This document shows, piece after piece, positions 1 to 10,378 of a stretch of 64,000 nt of DNA. The notes under the pieces were generated by a model. It ran no database searches and was not told the origin of the DNA. It saw only the letters and a program-made list of their open reading frames with translations. The number at the start of each line of letters is the position of its first letter. Position 1 is the first letter of the stretch. This DNA comes from Plenodomus lindquistii (lineage: Eukaryota > Ascomycota > Dothideomycetes > Pleosporales > Leptosphaeriaceae). The stretch lies in the NCBI GenBank assembly GCA_025504975.1, contig JANUWI010000001.1, positions 3,348,001 through 3,412,000 of the forward strand. Reading direction: 5' to 3'. A program made the position numbers and the translations under genes.

Positions 1-27
1 ACAACGCGAGCGCACCTGACCGCCAGG

Positions 28-1979
28 ATGGCTGCACGCAACAGGCCCCGAGGCGGGCAGCTCAAAGAGGAATTCGATGAGGAAAGATCAATCTGGAATT
101 CTATCAAAGCCGACGGCCGTCGCGTTGACCAGCTTATGGTGAGACACATTTTCATCGCATTGTTGGTTTCCGCAACATTGGCATCCTTCTACAATCTCAA
201 TTCCTTTCACGTTACTATCCATCTACATACCTAGCAATGGCGCGCAAGGACTCACAGAGAGACCGTCGAGATTCTTCGAGCACTTTGGCAAGAGAACTTG
301 AGGAGCTACAAAATTCCGAGGGATACGAAGTCAAGGATAAGAATTTACCATCGCGAGAAGAGCGCAGAATATGGGATGGGATCGTCAAGTCTGCGAAAAG
401 GGTTGGTGCCTTCTTGGTGAGGCACAGGCCTGAGAAGTCTCTTCTCCGAGTCATGCTCTCACGCATTCTTGCCGACCTGAATGCTGCAAGGACTATCACG
501 TTTCGATCGTTGATCCCTCTCATCCCTGAAAGACTTGCGCGATCATTATATCAACATCTACTGCATGGACTGACCTTTTCATAGAAAGAGTCCGATGCTC
601 TCCAGGACAGGATTCTCGACCTTACTGCGCAGCAAAAGGCCCGCATCGGTGGGCAACTCCAACCCCCAATCCCTTCCTACCACCACAGCTAACATCTACA
701 GACCGAGGTGATGAACCCTCGTCCCGCGTCGACAACGAGCTTGAACAGGCCCTTCGAGACAACATTCGCAATCTCAACGAAGCACAGACTCTTCTGCAAG
801 CCGTCGATGGCGGCAACGACATATCAACACAAATCGACATCCTCGCCGCGCTACGTGCATCTCCAGAGATCTCCTCAGCATCCCGAGCCACCAGCGTCGG
901 CGGTGGAGGAAAAGCCGGTCGTGAGCGACAAGGAAAAAGAAAGCTGACCGACAGCGTCGACGACCGCGAGAGTGTCGCAGCAGACAGTCCCGGCGGCCCA
1001 AGCCCCAAGGTTGTCATCAGCAGCCAAAAGGACAGACTTGTCGCCAAATCAAACAGCAGCCGCGCGGGCTCCGTACCCGCCGCGCGCGAAGGAAGTGTCA
1101 AAATGGAGGACGACAAGGATGATCTTGGTAAGGGTAAGAAGGCTCGTTCTTCCTCCAAGTCCAAATCCTCACGACAGAAGCGTGCAGCTTCATAAACTCG
1201 GTGTCATGTTTCTTTTCCAGTCCCAACTATTCGGCGTGCATTCCCAAGGAGAAAAAAAAGGTGTTTGTAATAGACGGCAAGATGATACCCTACCCATGGT
1301 TTCTTATACTACTTTTTCTTTCCAATCAATCCAAAAAGGGGGCTTGTTCTAAGTTTGTAGGCCCGATAGACAAGCTGCCAATCTCATACTCTCAAGATTC
1401 TCCGTCTTGTTCATTTGCACTCGTCTTGTACACACAACACCACCATTCCACCCCCCAATATTACACACATATATATACTTACCACCCTTCAACCAAACAG
1501 ACACGCGACCCCGCCTCTCCCCCCAAACAGAAGTCCTCTACCGCAACAACGCCAAACACCGCTCCTCATCCAGCAGCGCCTCCTTTGAAGGCGAAGGCAT
1601 CCTCTGTCGCGTCACCTCCGTCATCGGCGAAGGCAAGCAACGCCGCTACGAAATTATAGACGCGGATCCAGACCCCCCAACACCATCTGTCCCGTACCGC
1701 GCCAGCGTCAACCACCTCATTCCCATCCCGCCACCGAGCACAAACACCACGCTACCGGATCTGAACAAGGGGAAAAACGTACTTGCGCTTTATCCGGGCA
1801 CGACGACGTTTTATAAAGCAGAGGTTGTGGCCGGGTGGCGTGTGGGCGATTGGAAGGTTAAGAAGGAAGGGAGGGAGGAGGATGCGGTGGAGAATTTGGT
1901 GAGGTTGAGGTTTGAGGGCGAGGATGAGGCGGATCGCGAGATGAGTGTTGAGAGGAGGTATGTTTTGCCTGATCGGTGA
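28..1979 (+). CDS. SGF29: SAGA complex subunit SGF29 (tandem Tudor)
   Basis: Homologue of SGF29, the subunit of the SAGA histone acetyltransferase module that reads H3K4 methylation in the nucleus (family knowledge). Proposed exons are 28-138, 585-648, 702-about 1127 and 1531-1979; all phases fit and give about 349 aa. The first exons form a charged coiled coil (VDQLM joined to KESDALQDR). The middle is Ser/Lys/Arg-rich and looks disordered. The last exon holds the Tudor pair, seen as EVLYRNN, RVTSVIGEGKQRRYEI and LALYPGTTTFYKAEV. Oddities: a second exon-like copy of the 5' end lies at 258-416. The third intron would be about 400 nt, far longer than its neighbours, and the coding-like Ser/Lys stretch after 1127 runs to an in-frame TAA at 1194-1196, so the exon boundary between 1127 and 1531 is not settled. 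Family assignment is firm; internal structure is less so. Confidence 0.85.
258..416 (+). repeat. Extra exon-like copy of the SGF29 first exon
   Basis: This stretch has a CACAG acceptor in front and a GTGAGG donor behind. It is open in the phase of both neighbouring SGF29 exons (159 nt, 53 codons). Its end, EERRIWDGIVKSAKRVGAFL, parallels EERSIWNSIKADGRRVDQLM of the exon ending at 138, and both are followed by a GTGAG donor. An ATG at 237 in the same frame could instead serve as an alternative start. Exon duplication is inferred from this similarity. Confidence 0.5.
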
Positions 1980-2345
1980 AGTAGCATCGTGTTGTATCCG
2001 GGTGAGGTGAGGTGAGGTGTGGGGTTGGATAGGAGGGAGAATGTTTTTGCTGAGCATTTGGGCGTTTTGATATGCGGGGATTTGCGATGTGTGTCTGTCT
2101 GGTCTTTTGGTTTTGTATATTGATTTCACTCGCTTTGCAACGATCTTTTGCTCTCTTGTGGTTGCGCAGTCATCTAATGTTCGTTTCGTGACTATGGTGC
2201 AGGAGGTAGGATCGCCGACTATATACTCATGCCCCACCGTAAATATGACTATCCGTAGATGATCATGATATCGTCCCAAAAGAAAAACGCCAACGCTATG
2301 CATCAAATCCCCTCTTCCCAGTCAAGCATCTTCGAGAACATGTCA
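1980..2345. other. Intergenic, convergent 3' ends
   Basis: This gap lies between the convergent SGF29 gene and the coiled-coil gene and should hold both 3' UTRs. A short GGTGA microsatellite lies at about 2000-2020. No gene was seen. Confidence 0.6.
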
Positions 2346-3177
2346 TTATGCCTGGTCTCCCTCGTCCTCGCTACCCTCCCGCTCCTCCCACCCCACCATC
2401 CGTCTCAACACCCTATTCTCCTCTGCCAACTCCTTCGCCTCTCTGCGCAGCCCCTCTTCCACCTCACTCTGGCCCCGTAACGCCGCTCTCGCGTTGTCGG
2501 CCACGCGGCTCAATCCCGCCTGCCACTCTGCATGTTCGAGTCGCAGCGCCAAACTCGTGGAGCGCTCTTGGTCCAGCAGGGCCTGGTAATGTTTGTGAAT
2601 TGCGAGGACGGCGGAGGTCTGGCTATACGCATAAGGGCGCAATTTATCAAGGAGCAGAGTGAGTGCAGCCTCGTAGTCTGTAAGGAGGGCGCTGAGTGAA
2701 GCGTTGGCAGTAGAGAGGGTGGAGATTGTGGTATTTGCGGTTGTGAGTTGGGATTGGAGATGTGCGAGTTCGGCGGCGCGTGTTGCTGCTGTTGATGCGT
2801 GTGAGTCCTCATATCTTTTACTGATCTCCGTGTGCCTGGAGAGGTGGTGTAGACGTACCGTTAATCTCTCCGTTTACCTCCCTCAGCCCTACAGGCCCTC
2901 CTTCCTCTGCAGCCCGCCCTTGTATCGCAGCAACGCCATTTACAATCCCCTGTGTCTGCGCCTTGTTCTCTTCTAGCAGCTGACTCAGCTGCTGCACCAC
3001 GGCCCACAGATGGTTCATGTCCGTCTGCTGGCCGCCGGATTGCAAGCCATTGACCATTGGGATGCCGTTTTGCTGTGCGCCGTTGACGTGGGAGCCAGCG
3101 ACGGAGCCTTGGGAGGGTGAAGGAGGGGGCCGTGGCTGGTGCTGGCCGTTGGAGTCGAGGAAGGAGTAATTGTTCAT
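2346..3177 (-). CDS. Conserved-looking coiled-coil protein, unknown function
   Basis: Two exons, 3177-2859 and 2788-2346, joined by a GTACGT donor and an AACAG acceptor in phase 1, give 253 aa. The first ATG of the product is MNNYSFLDSNG; the frame is open further upstream but only from a non-ATG codon. Residues 1-65 are Pro/Gln/Gly-rich and probably disordered. From about residue 65 to the end the protein is a long Leu/Ala/Gln/Glu heptad pattern (VVQQLSQLLEENKAQTQG, then LQSQLTTANTTISTL and LEHAEWQAGLSRVADNA), closing with an acidic tail. This suggests a dimeric structural or scaffold protein. I do not recognise a named family. It shares a 3' border with SGF29. Confidence 0.75.
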
Positions 3178-4291
3178 TGTGGGCGGGTGCGTGGGGATTG
3201 CTGGGTAAGGGCGTGGCCGAGGTGTGGAGTTGGCGTGCGGCGCGGTTGTGAGGCGCACCGCTAGGTGGTGGGTACGCTGCGAGGCCTGGGGTGATTGGGT
3301 GTCGTCTTTCGCAGAGTCGTGTCGCTAAGAAAAGAGGATTGATATTGTGACGAGCGTATGCGCCATTCTTGTCCCGCCGGCACAATGCTCCAGCCGTGGT
3401 GGTTGCGACACGGTGCATGTCCGTATTAAGATTAGTGGCTTGGCAATACGAGTATGTAGTCAGCCCTCGAGGACTACTGTCACCCTCGTCTCGACATGCT
3501 GCAGGGAGTGTGAACAGGCACTCACCAACTCTCAAAGATCATTCCACTGTGTGTGTAGAGCACATGGTCGCGCTCATCTGCTCAGCCTAGCACTCACCGG
3601 TACTACACACTACAGAGGATTTCGGCAAGTCCTCGAAATGGACCTGGACAACGAGATGTGCATTTTGAAAGCGTGTTCCTTTATGGGAATCTCCTGGTTC
3701 ATCTGTTGACTCAGTCATCAGAGGAGCTGTACCACCATTCACTCTCCTAGACAGAAGCCAGACATGCTTTTTATCCGACATGTCCACTATTCCATCGGGC
3801 GTCTCTGCTACGGCACTCCGCTTGAAGACTACACCTTATGAGTACTCAGAGTTTTCCTCTTCTATATATTACATTTGAATTGGTGAGCCTACGGCACGTC
3901 ATTCCTCAGCCAAGGGACATGGTCGGGTGGGGGTTAGCGCGATCAAGAGTGCCTTCCCGTTTTAGCCGCGACGATGTGACTTTGCCACTGCACTCCTTCT
4001 CGCACACATAGCAAAATGCCGCACTTCACTGCATTACCCATGTACCATCGCCCCCGGCTGGACAGAACATTTATCTACTAATGGGCATTTTTCGGGGCCT
4101 TTGGACACACACTCTCATCGCACTCATGACACTACTATTATCAATACGCTAGAGCTTCTTATCAGCCGCTTCTTATGGCTTGTATAGATCAGACCTTTCC
4201 AGGGTCATGGCATGTATTGTATTTATCCTGATGTACTGCCATTTGTTCACTGTTCGATATGCACACCCCTCAGATCGCACACCATATCCCC
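3178..4291. other. Intergenic, no gene seen
   Basis: About 1.1 kb lies upstream of the coiled-coil gene and downstream of the 394-aa gene. Short open frames here have no family signature or splice partners. It presumably holds the promoter of the coiled-coil gene. Confidence 0.5.
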
Positions 4292-5476
4292 TCAAGATTC
4301 GTCGACATCCATCTCGTCAATATCATTTTCCTCATCGTCTTCGTTCTTGCTATCTCCATCCGCGCTGTCCTCGCTTCCCGATGTCTCAGAATTTGGAATA
4401 CGTGCTCTGATGATGAGGCTCTTGTCGCTGCGCATGAAGTCGTCTCTCCATTCTTCAACCCCATCGATCTGGCCGACAAAGTAGAGATAGCCGACCTCCT
4501 CTGCGACCTTTCTCGCCGCTCTCGCCATTCTAGCGCGGTTTTCTTCCTGACAAAATGTCTCGATGATGTTCTGGTCGACTTCCCAGCCTTCTGAGGACTC
4601 CGAGTATGACAACGAGCTGCGTGGTGGTCGTGAGCGCGGCGTATTTCCGCGTGCCTTACGCTGGATCATGCGTTGATTTTCCTGTATCTGCTGATAATTT
4701 CGAAGGCTGACATATCCAGAGATCGGGACGTCCCAGAACTCTGGGTAGATGAGGAAATCTGCGCCTAGACCATGCTTTCGCCGCACCGCACATTCGTTTC
4801 TGTGTCGAGCTTCCCAGGCTTGTCTGTGGACTTCTGTAGCACGCATGGACGCGCGAAGATTCTGTATCAGTTGATGGAGGAGTTTCGACCCCTCGCGGCG
4901 GTGTTCGGGTTTCCGTGGACGATTGCGAGAAGGCGGCGGCGTTTCCGGCATTTGGCCATGATCCACCACGAGGCCACCTGAGCGCTCCCACCAAGCTACT
5001 TCGCGAGCGATTTGGACTTCTGGCAGGTCGGTTGTCCTGTCTGCTGCTGCAGACGCGCACAATCCACACACCGCCAATTCGGTCAAGTCGGCTGCTGCCT
5101 GCGGGTGCTGCGAGGCATACTGCTGATGCGCTTCATTCCATGCCTGCTCACGCTCCCAGCGTAGTTGGTCCCGTTTTCTGTCTCTTTCCAGTCGTTGTTT
5201 TGCGATATCGTGCTTTATTCTCGCCGTATTCCACCGGCGGTCACGCATGCACTCGGCAGGGGCCAAGCCACCTTCATTCACGAGACTTCTTTGCGCAGCG
5301 TCCAACTTTGTTTTTGCTCGAGATGCAGCGCATGTCGGACACCATGGCGTTCGTTTGGAGTTGGCAGGGTGGATTTCGTGCCAGCACTTGGTTGCGAAGA
5401 CTTTCCGGTGGCCGTAATAAGTCTGAAAGCCGAGTGATCGATTGTGGAAAGGCTGACTGATTTGACTGAGTGACAT
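4292..5476 (-). CDS. Hypothetical protein with CxxC pairs and acidic tail
   Basis: A single open frame of 394 aa from an ATG at 5476. The N-terminal quarter contains a WCPTC pair, and a second CGLC pair lies near residue 138; together with a nearby Cys/His they could bind zinc (inference). The middle is rich in Arg, Glu and Gln with heptad-like stretches (RKRDQLRWEREQAWNEAHQQ), then a basic Pro/Arg segment. A Trp/Tyr-rich piece (EFWDVPISGYVSL) comes before an Asp/Glu-rich tail. No signal peptide or membrane segment is visible. I do not recognise a named family; similar orphan proteins occur in Pleosporales. Codon use and length make a real gene likely, but an upstream exon cannot be excluded. 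Confidence 0.7.
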   Translation of the reverse strand: MSLSQISQPFHNRSLGFQTYYGHRKVFATKCWHEIHPANSKRTPWCPTCAASRAKTKLDAAQRSLVNEGGLAPAECMRDRRWNTARIKHDIAKQRLERDRKRDQLRWEREQAWNEAHQQYASQHPQAAADLTELAVCGLCASAAADRTTDLPEVQIAREVAWWERSGGLVVDHGQMPETPPPSRNRPRKPEHRREGSKLLHQLIQNLRASMRATEVHRQAWEARHRNECAVRRKHGLGADFLIYPEFWDVPISGYVSLRNYQQIQENQRMIQRKARGNTPRSRPPRSSLSYSESSEGWEVDQNIIETFCQEENRARMARAARKVAEEVGYLYFVGQIDGVEEWRDDFMRSDKSLIIRARIPNSETSGSEDSADGDSKNEDDEENDIDEMDVDES

Positions 5477-6495
5477 CGCTGCATGCGAGGTAATGATTTT
5501 TTGGACGAAGGTGATTTCGAAGATTGATGTTGCCCCAAAAACTAGGAGTCATGCTGATGAGAAAGTCTGGGTCGCGTGCTGCAGTGGACTATTGGTTAGC
5601 GAGATTCCTGAATTCAACGGTGAGGCAGAAAGCTTCAAGTTGCGATGCGTCAACGCAGCCGGCGGTATTGCTGCGCCCTAGGCGGCTTTTGTAGGTGAGT
5701 TGTACTGTCCTACGAGGCGTGAAAACGCGTCATCGACAGCATATGATTGGTATACTTGCCTGCAAGTCACACGAGCAGTCATCGACGAGCTGGCCGCGCA
5801 TCCATTAGTTGCCTCGCGATTTCATCGTTGACCGATATTGTAGGGATGGGCACACGACGTCCAGCACAATTCGGACCTATCTTGCGCGAAGATCTCCCGT
5901 ACACATTCAAAAAATCGCGGTCCGTCCCCACCCCACAATTATTCTCGAGCTACTGCATGCTTGCAACGGCGCGACTAGATCGACTTCACCTTCACCATCA
6001 TGGTCCGCACAACAGGTCAACAACGATGGCCAACATATTCCAAGACCAAGTCGACTTCACCTCGAGTATACAGCCTTGCTATTACTACAACATGATCAAG
6101 TTCAATACGGCAGAGATACATAGTACTATGAATCATATGTTAATTACAGGCAACCATAGCCTTGTGGACCTGTCTGCAACCAATCACATGTCGACAATAG
6201 TCGTATTCACACGTTCTGAAAGACAAAGTCTTGAAATTGAAGAGGGATCGAAGCCCAAAAGCGACTATAACTTGAAGTCACCGCGACATTCACACAAGAA
6301 CGCAATCGGAGGCCACGCATGGACCCCATAGTGATGTGTATATCCATCACCTCTGGAGCTCCCACAAACTCTCCTCCTCGACAGCGCCGACGACTTGCTT
6401 GCCCGACGACCACACTGGATCCAGGACACTAATGTCTCACGTCTTTTCAAGCAATCGCTAACGTTACTTCTACAGATTCCATCTTCTTAAGAAAG
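5477..6495. other. Divergent intergenic region
   Basis: About 1 kb lies between two divergently transcribed orphan genes and should carry both promoters. A CT-rich stretch ending in TTCTACAG at about 6469-6477, just before the ATG at 6496, looks like the end of a 5' UTR intron. No further gene was recognised. Confidence 0.5.
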
Positions 6496-7848
6496 ATGAG
6501 ACGGTCAAATCCGTCCCCTTATCAGGGGTTGACGCCGTTCAACCCAGAAGCGGTGCCTTTCATGCCGGGAGCTCGAGCTCCAGAAACTCGTCCGATGTAC
6601 GAGTCACACCGGGGACTGGATCTGGGACAGGCTCTGGAGCCTGTCTCAGATCCAGAACCCTCGCCAGCAAACATCGTTCCCGAAGACGATAAATATGCCG
6701 GAATGAGCAAGGTCAAGCGGCGCAAAGCAAAGCGCAAGGCAGAGAGAAAGGCAGCACAGCTCGACAAGAAGACCTCCGGACAGCTCTATGTCTCATCCTC
6801 TGGCCCCAGCGGAGTCTTTGCTGAGCAGCCGACTCCTCACCAGCAACTTCCATCACTTGCTCGGTCCCATGTTCCCACGTCCGCCCACCAACAACAGCCC
6901 TCTCCAGCCATCCACTCGCTTGCCATCCGCAACGCCCAATCACAGCCTGTTCACCTCACCCCTCCCGCTTCTACTTCAGGCGTAGGTAGCACTCTACGAG
7001 TCCCTGCTGCCCTGGCACATCTCCCTCCCCTACGCAGCATCCAACAAGTCTCGCCTTTCGCTCGTCCGGATTTTGCCACCACAACTTCTCAACAAACATC
7101 TCCTTTCGCCACAATCCCGGGCCTGGGAGCCCATATTCCAGGCCTGGCGAGCACTCAGCAGGTACCCAAGGAGTTTGCTCCCCCACCTAGCAGTACCACG
7201 AGTACACAACAGCCATACTTCCCTCAGTTCACCGGTCCTGTGCTTGCCGCCAATACTCCGCAGCAGCACCAATCTCCCCAGTCCATCCGTCCTCTATACA
7301 CCAACAATGCTCAGAGATACTCGGCCTACAACCTTCCACCACGAGATACGAACACCTACCAGCACATACCTCCTTTTATTCAACCTGCAGTAGCTACGAA
7401 TGCCTATCAGCACCAGCCTACCTTCAACATCTACGCCGGACATTACCCACCGACAATCGAGGACATGAACGCCACTGATGAAGAAGCTATCCTACTCTTG
7501 AATGCCATCACAAACCTCTCACCTCACGCTCTCCTAGCTCCGGGTCCCTCCATCCTGGCCAGCGATGCTCGGCCCCTCACACCAGACCAAATCAACGGAG
7601 CTCGGTACGGTACAGGTCCCGTGGGTGGCATTGACACTGGAGCGACTTGGAATCCTCCGGCTCCCTTACCAGGTGAACCGTTCAGGATCCGTCCTCGCAA
7701 TCATGAAGGTTGGGGTGGTCTGCAGTGGGCTTTAAACAATGGGTGGAGAGTCAACGATCAGAGTGAGGCTACGAGGGAGCCTGTTCCAGATTTTTGGTCT
7801 GGTGTGTATGACTTGATGAAAATCGGGTGGGATTGGGCTGAGGATTGA
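6496..7848 (+). CDS. Hypothetical Pro/Gln/Ser/Thr-rich protein
   Basis: A single open frame of 450 aa from an ATG at 6496. A basic cluster near residue 75 (KVKRRKAKRKAERKAAQ) could be a nuclear localisation signal. Residues 90-320 are low-complexity Pro/Gln/Ser/Thr with repeated PFA, TSQQ and YQH motifs, likely disordered. The C-terminal 120 residues are more ordered-looking: a short acidic helix (TDEEAILLLNAITNLSPHAL) and a Trp-rich end (GWGGLQWALNNGWRV, ending IGWDWAED). No transmembrane segment or signal peptide is seen. The build, a basic patch plus a disordered region plus an acidic/aromatic end, would suit a nuclear regulator, but that is inference. No family recognised. Confidence 0.7.
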   Translation: MRRSNPSPYQGLTPFNPEAVPFMPGARAPETRPMYESHRGLDLGQALEPVSDPEPSPANIVPEDDKYAGMSKVKRRKAKRKAERKAAQLDKKTSGQLYVSSSGPSGVFAEQPTPHQQLPSLARSHVPTSAHQQQPSPAIHSLAIRNAQSQPVHLTPPASTSGVGSTLRVPAALAHLPPLRSIQQVSPFARPDFATTTSQQTSPFATIPGLGAHIPGLASTQQVPKEFAPPPSSTTSTQQPYFPQFTGPVLAANTPQQHQSPQSIRPLYTNNAQRYSAYNLPPRDTNTYQHIPPFIQPAVATNAYQHQPTFNIYAGHYPPTIEDMNATDEEAILLLNAITNLSPHALLAPGPSILASDARPLTPDQINGARYGTGPVGGIDTGATWNPPAPLPGEPFRIRPRNHEGWGGLQWALNNGWRVNDQSEATREPVPDFWSGVYDLMKIGWDWAED

Positions 7849-8616
7849 TTGATTTGCGGGTATTCTTTTCATGATTGACACAGGTCACGACTCTTGTAGA
7901 GGATGAACGATGAACGACATGGACGACAACCGACATGGATAACGACCGACATGGATAATGATTGGTGTGGATGACAATCGGAGTTTGGGAGTTACATGGA
8001 TGACGGGTTTGAACATTGGGAGGCATCGAGATATCATCGGCGATTGCATGGCTTATACCCGAGGTTCAGGAGAGTCTCTTCATGACTGGTATGGGCAAAA
8101 ACAGGAGTTTTGGGTCTTTTTCATAGCGGATTACATGGTATTTGTACGCGGTCCAAACATCGATGTGCGTACGCACGACATGCTTATTTCACAAGATACA
8201 TTATGACTTGGTATTACCTGACACGTCTGCTTTCTTCCATAGCAAGAAACATTGATCCAGTACTACTGATTATACGTCGAAGATAACATCCGTACGGCCT
8301 TGCGGTGAGATGCGATTGCTGGACTGACTTCGCCGGATATCCGCGCTTGCTTCCCCGCATTGTATCAGGATCACAATCACAACCCTGGCTGCCCCTTCAG
8401 ACTCAAGCGAATCATCAAGTCCGCCCTTGGCCATCCAGGATGCACATGTGTGATCTTTGGTGGAGCTGACCAATCAGCGCCGTGATGAAACGTCTTACGA
8501 CCCATCACACCACCACGCACCACTTTCGTGACACGAGATTGATCTTCCATGCACGTAACCTTGCTACTTATCTGAACAGCGTCGCACCTCAACATGGGTA
8601 AATCAAAGGCTTTAAG
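7849..8616. other. Intergenic with a short minisatellite
   Basis: This 770-nt gap holds the 16-bp repeat described separately and the promoter side of the HHE gene. No coding signal was recognised. Confidence 0.5.
7915..7978. repeat. 16-bp tandem minisatellite, about four units
   Basis: Units at 7915-7930, 7931-7946, 7947-7962 and a degenerate one at 7963-7978 follow the pattern CGACATGGATAACGAC. They lie in the 3' flank of the 450-aa gene. Confidence 0.7.
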
Positions 8617-9586
8617 ATGCCCAGTGCAACAACAGTTTCTTTTGTACTGTTGCTTGTTCTCGCCGTATCCATAGAATTATTCCGCCCAGCAATCATGACT
8701 GAAACAAGCAACAAACCGTGGGCAGACAGCCCCTGTGCGCTAATCATCACACCGCAGTATGCAACGAAGAAGGTAAGAGGGTGCGTTGGAGTGATTGAGA
8801 TATGCTGACCTTTGTAGGACGACCTATTTACGGTCGGCGCAACACACATGGCGCATATCCACAATGCGATATTGAGAGGTTACAACTCGATATACCTACA
8901 AGCTCCTCATGTTCAAGATTCAGACAAACCTGCTTTCGTAGGCTACGCGCTGACATGGTATCGCTTTGTCAAGAGCCACCATGATGACGAAGAAGCGGAG
9001 CTCTTTCCCAAGGTAGAAGAGGTGCTTGGAAGCAAAGATATCTGGCAAGAAACACACCAGGAACACGGTAAATCTGCACGGCCAACTTACAACGACTGCA
9101 ACTGACACATCTCCAGAATCGTTCCTTAGCGGCTTGGTCGACTTTGAAACCTACCTAAGCGGTCTCGACAGCCCCCAGGCCTTCGATGGGAAGCGCCTTG
9201 TCGAAATCATGAATACCTTCCAAGATCCATTTTGCCACCACTTCCACCACGAAATCACCACCATCGCCTCCTTTGCCAATCTCCCCTCAGTGCCCGAGCC
9301 AAATTCCACAGAAGCCCAACAAGCCACCGCTATCTTCAAAGCATGGGGCAAGAAGACCGTCACCAAAGCCGGGACATACGACGTGGTGCCTTTCTTCCTC
9401 ATGAATCTGGATGCGGAGTATGAGGAGGGGATGTGGGCGAATTGGCCGCCAATGCCGGCGCCGGTGCGGTGGGGATTGACGAATGTTGCGGGTGCGGTGC
9501 ATTGGGGGTGGTGGAAGTTTGCGAGTTGTGACGGGGCGGGGCGGAGGAGGGAGTTGTTTGCTGTGCCGGGTGAGGGAGCTACGTGA
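8617..9586 (+). CDS. HHE cation-binding (hemerythrin-like) protein
   Basis: Three exons, 8617-8772, 8818-9067 and 9117-9586, with GTAAGA and GTAAAT donors, give 291 aa. Residues 5-27 form a hydrophobic segment (SFVLLLVLAVSIELF) that could anchor the protein in a membrane or act as a signal. The rest matches the HHE four-helix domain: THMAHIHNAI, then WYRFVKSHHDDEEAELFP, HQEHESFLSGL and CHHFHHEITTI supply the spaced His/Glu/Asp ligands for a di-iron site. Family members bind iron or oxygen and are linked to redox or metal stress; the role here is unknown. The C-terminus (VRWGLTNVAGAVHWGWWKF) is typical of the fungal versions. The start at 8617 is the ATG preceding the hydrophobic segment. Confidence 0.85.
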
Positions 9587-10378
9587 GGCAGATGTTGAAA
9601 TGTCCGACCTCTTACTTGGCTGCCCACGTAGTCCGCTGGTCACTTAAAGTATGTTGTGGGCAGGCTTCTCCTTGAACGGAAATGTATCTCATTACTAGGG
9701 CAGCTTTCTGTCTATGAAACTTGGATATCGTTGGTCGATTTCCATGTGTTAAAGCAGAATACCAAGAATCGTTCCAGCCTTTTTGCGACATCACTCAAGA
9801 CAATCTAGTTAGCCGCATGTGTCTATTCAATTCACTTGCCTCAAATCGGAAAATTGGATACATGGGTAAGCGAAGAAGTCTGAATGCATATGTACTCATC
9901 TCATGCTTACAGGTCATGATTCGTGGCAGAGCACCGATGGGTGAGATCATCGTTTGTTTAATTACTAAGACAAAGGAAGTTGAGGATCCGATATCTAGTG
10001 CGCGCCACCACAATGAGACACTAGCTCAGCCTTTCCACCCCTTTGCTCAGACTCGTGCCGATTTAGCCAACATCCAAACTATTTGGACGCCTACATGGTC
10101 TAACTAGTGTTCTTTCAGGTCCGGTGGCTTTCCTCTCCACCGCGTGGATCATCGCCTTGCAATTTCTAACGAGGCATAGTACAAAAGTTGCGCACATGTC
10201 TGCAACGTCACATGGGATGATCCTGTACCCGCTCAGGGGGGAGGGATACATCTATAGAGTGTTTTTAGCACTTTTGCAAGGCGACTCTGAACCTCAGCAA
10301 GAAGTGACGTTCAGTCTTTGTTGAGCGAATTCGCTTCTCCTCACTCGTTTAATCTACGATTGTAAGAACTGATTAGAC
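9587..10378. other. Intergenic, no gene seen
   Basis: About 790 nt lies between the HHE gene and the CBM18 gene. A 128-codon open frame at 9721-10107 has no recognisable features and is not called. Confidence 0.5.

Noticed and set aside
5747..6331. A 194-codon open frame on the plus strand
   Set aside because: Composition resembles translated intergenic sequence; no motif and no splice partner.
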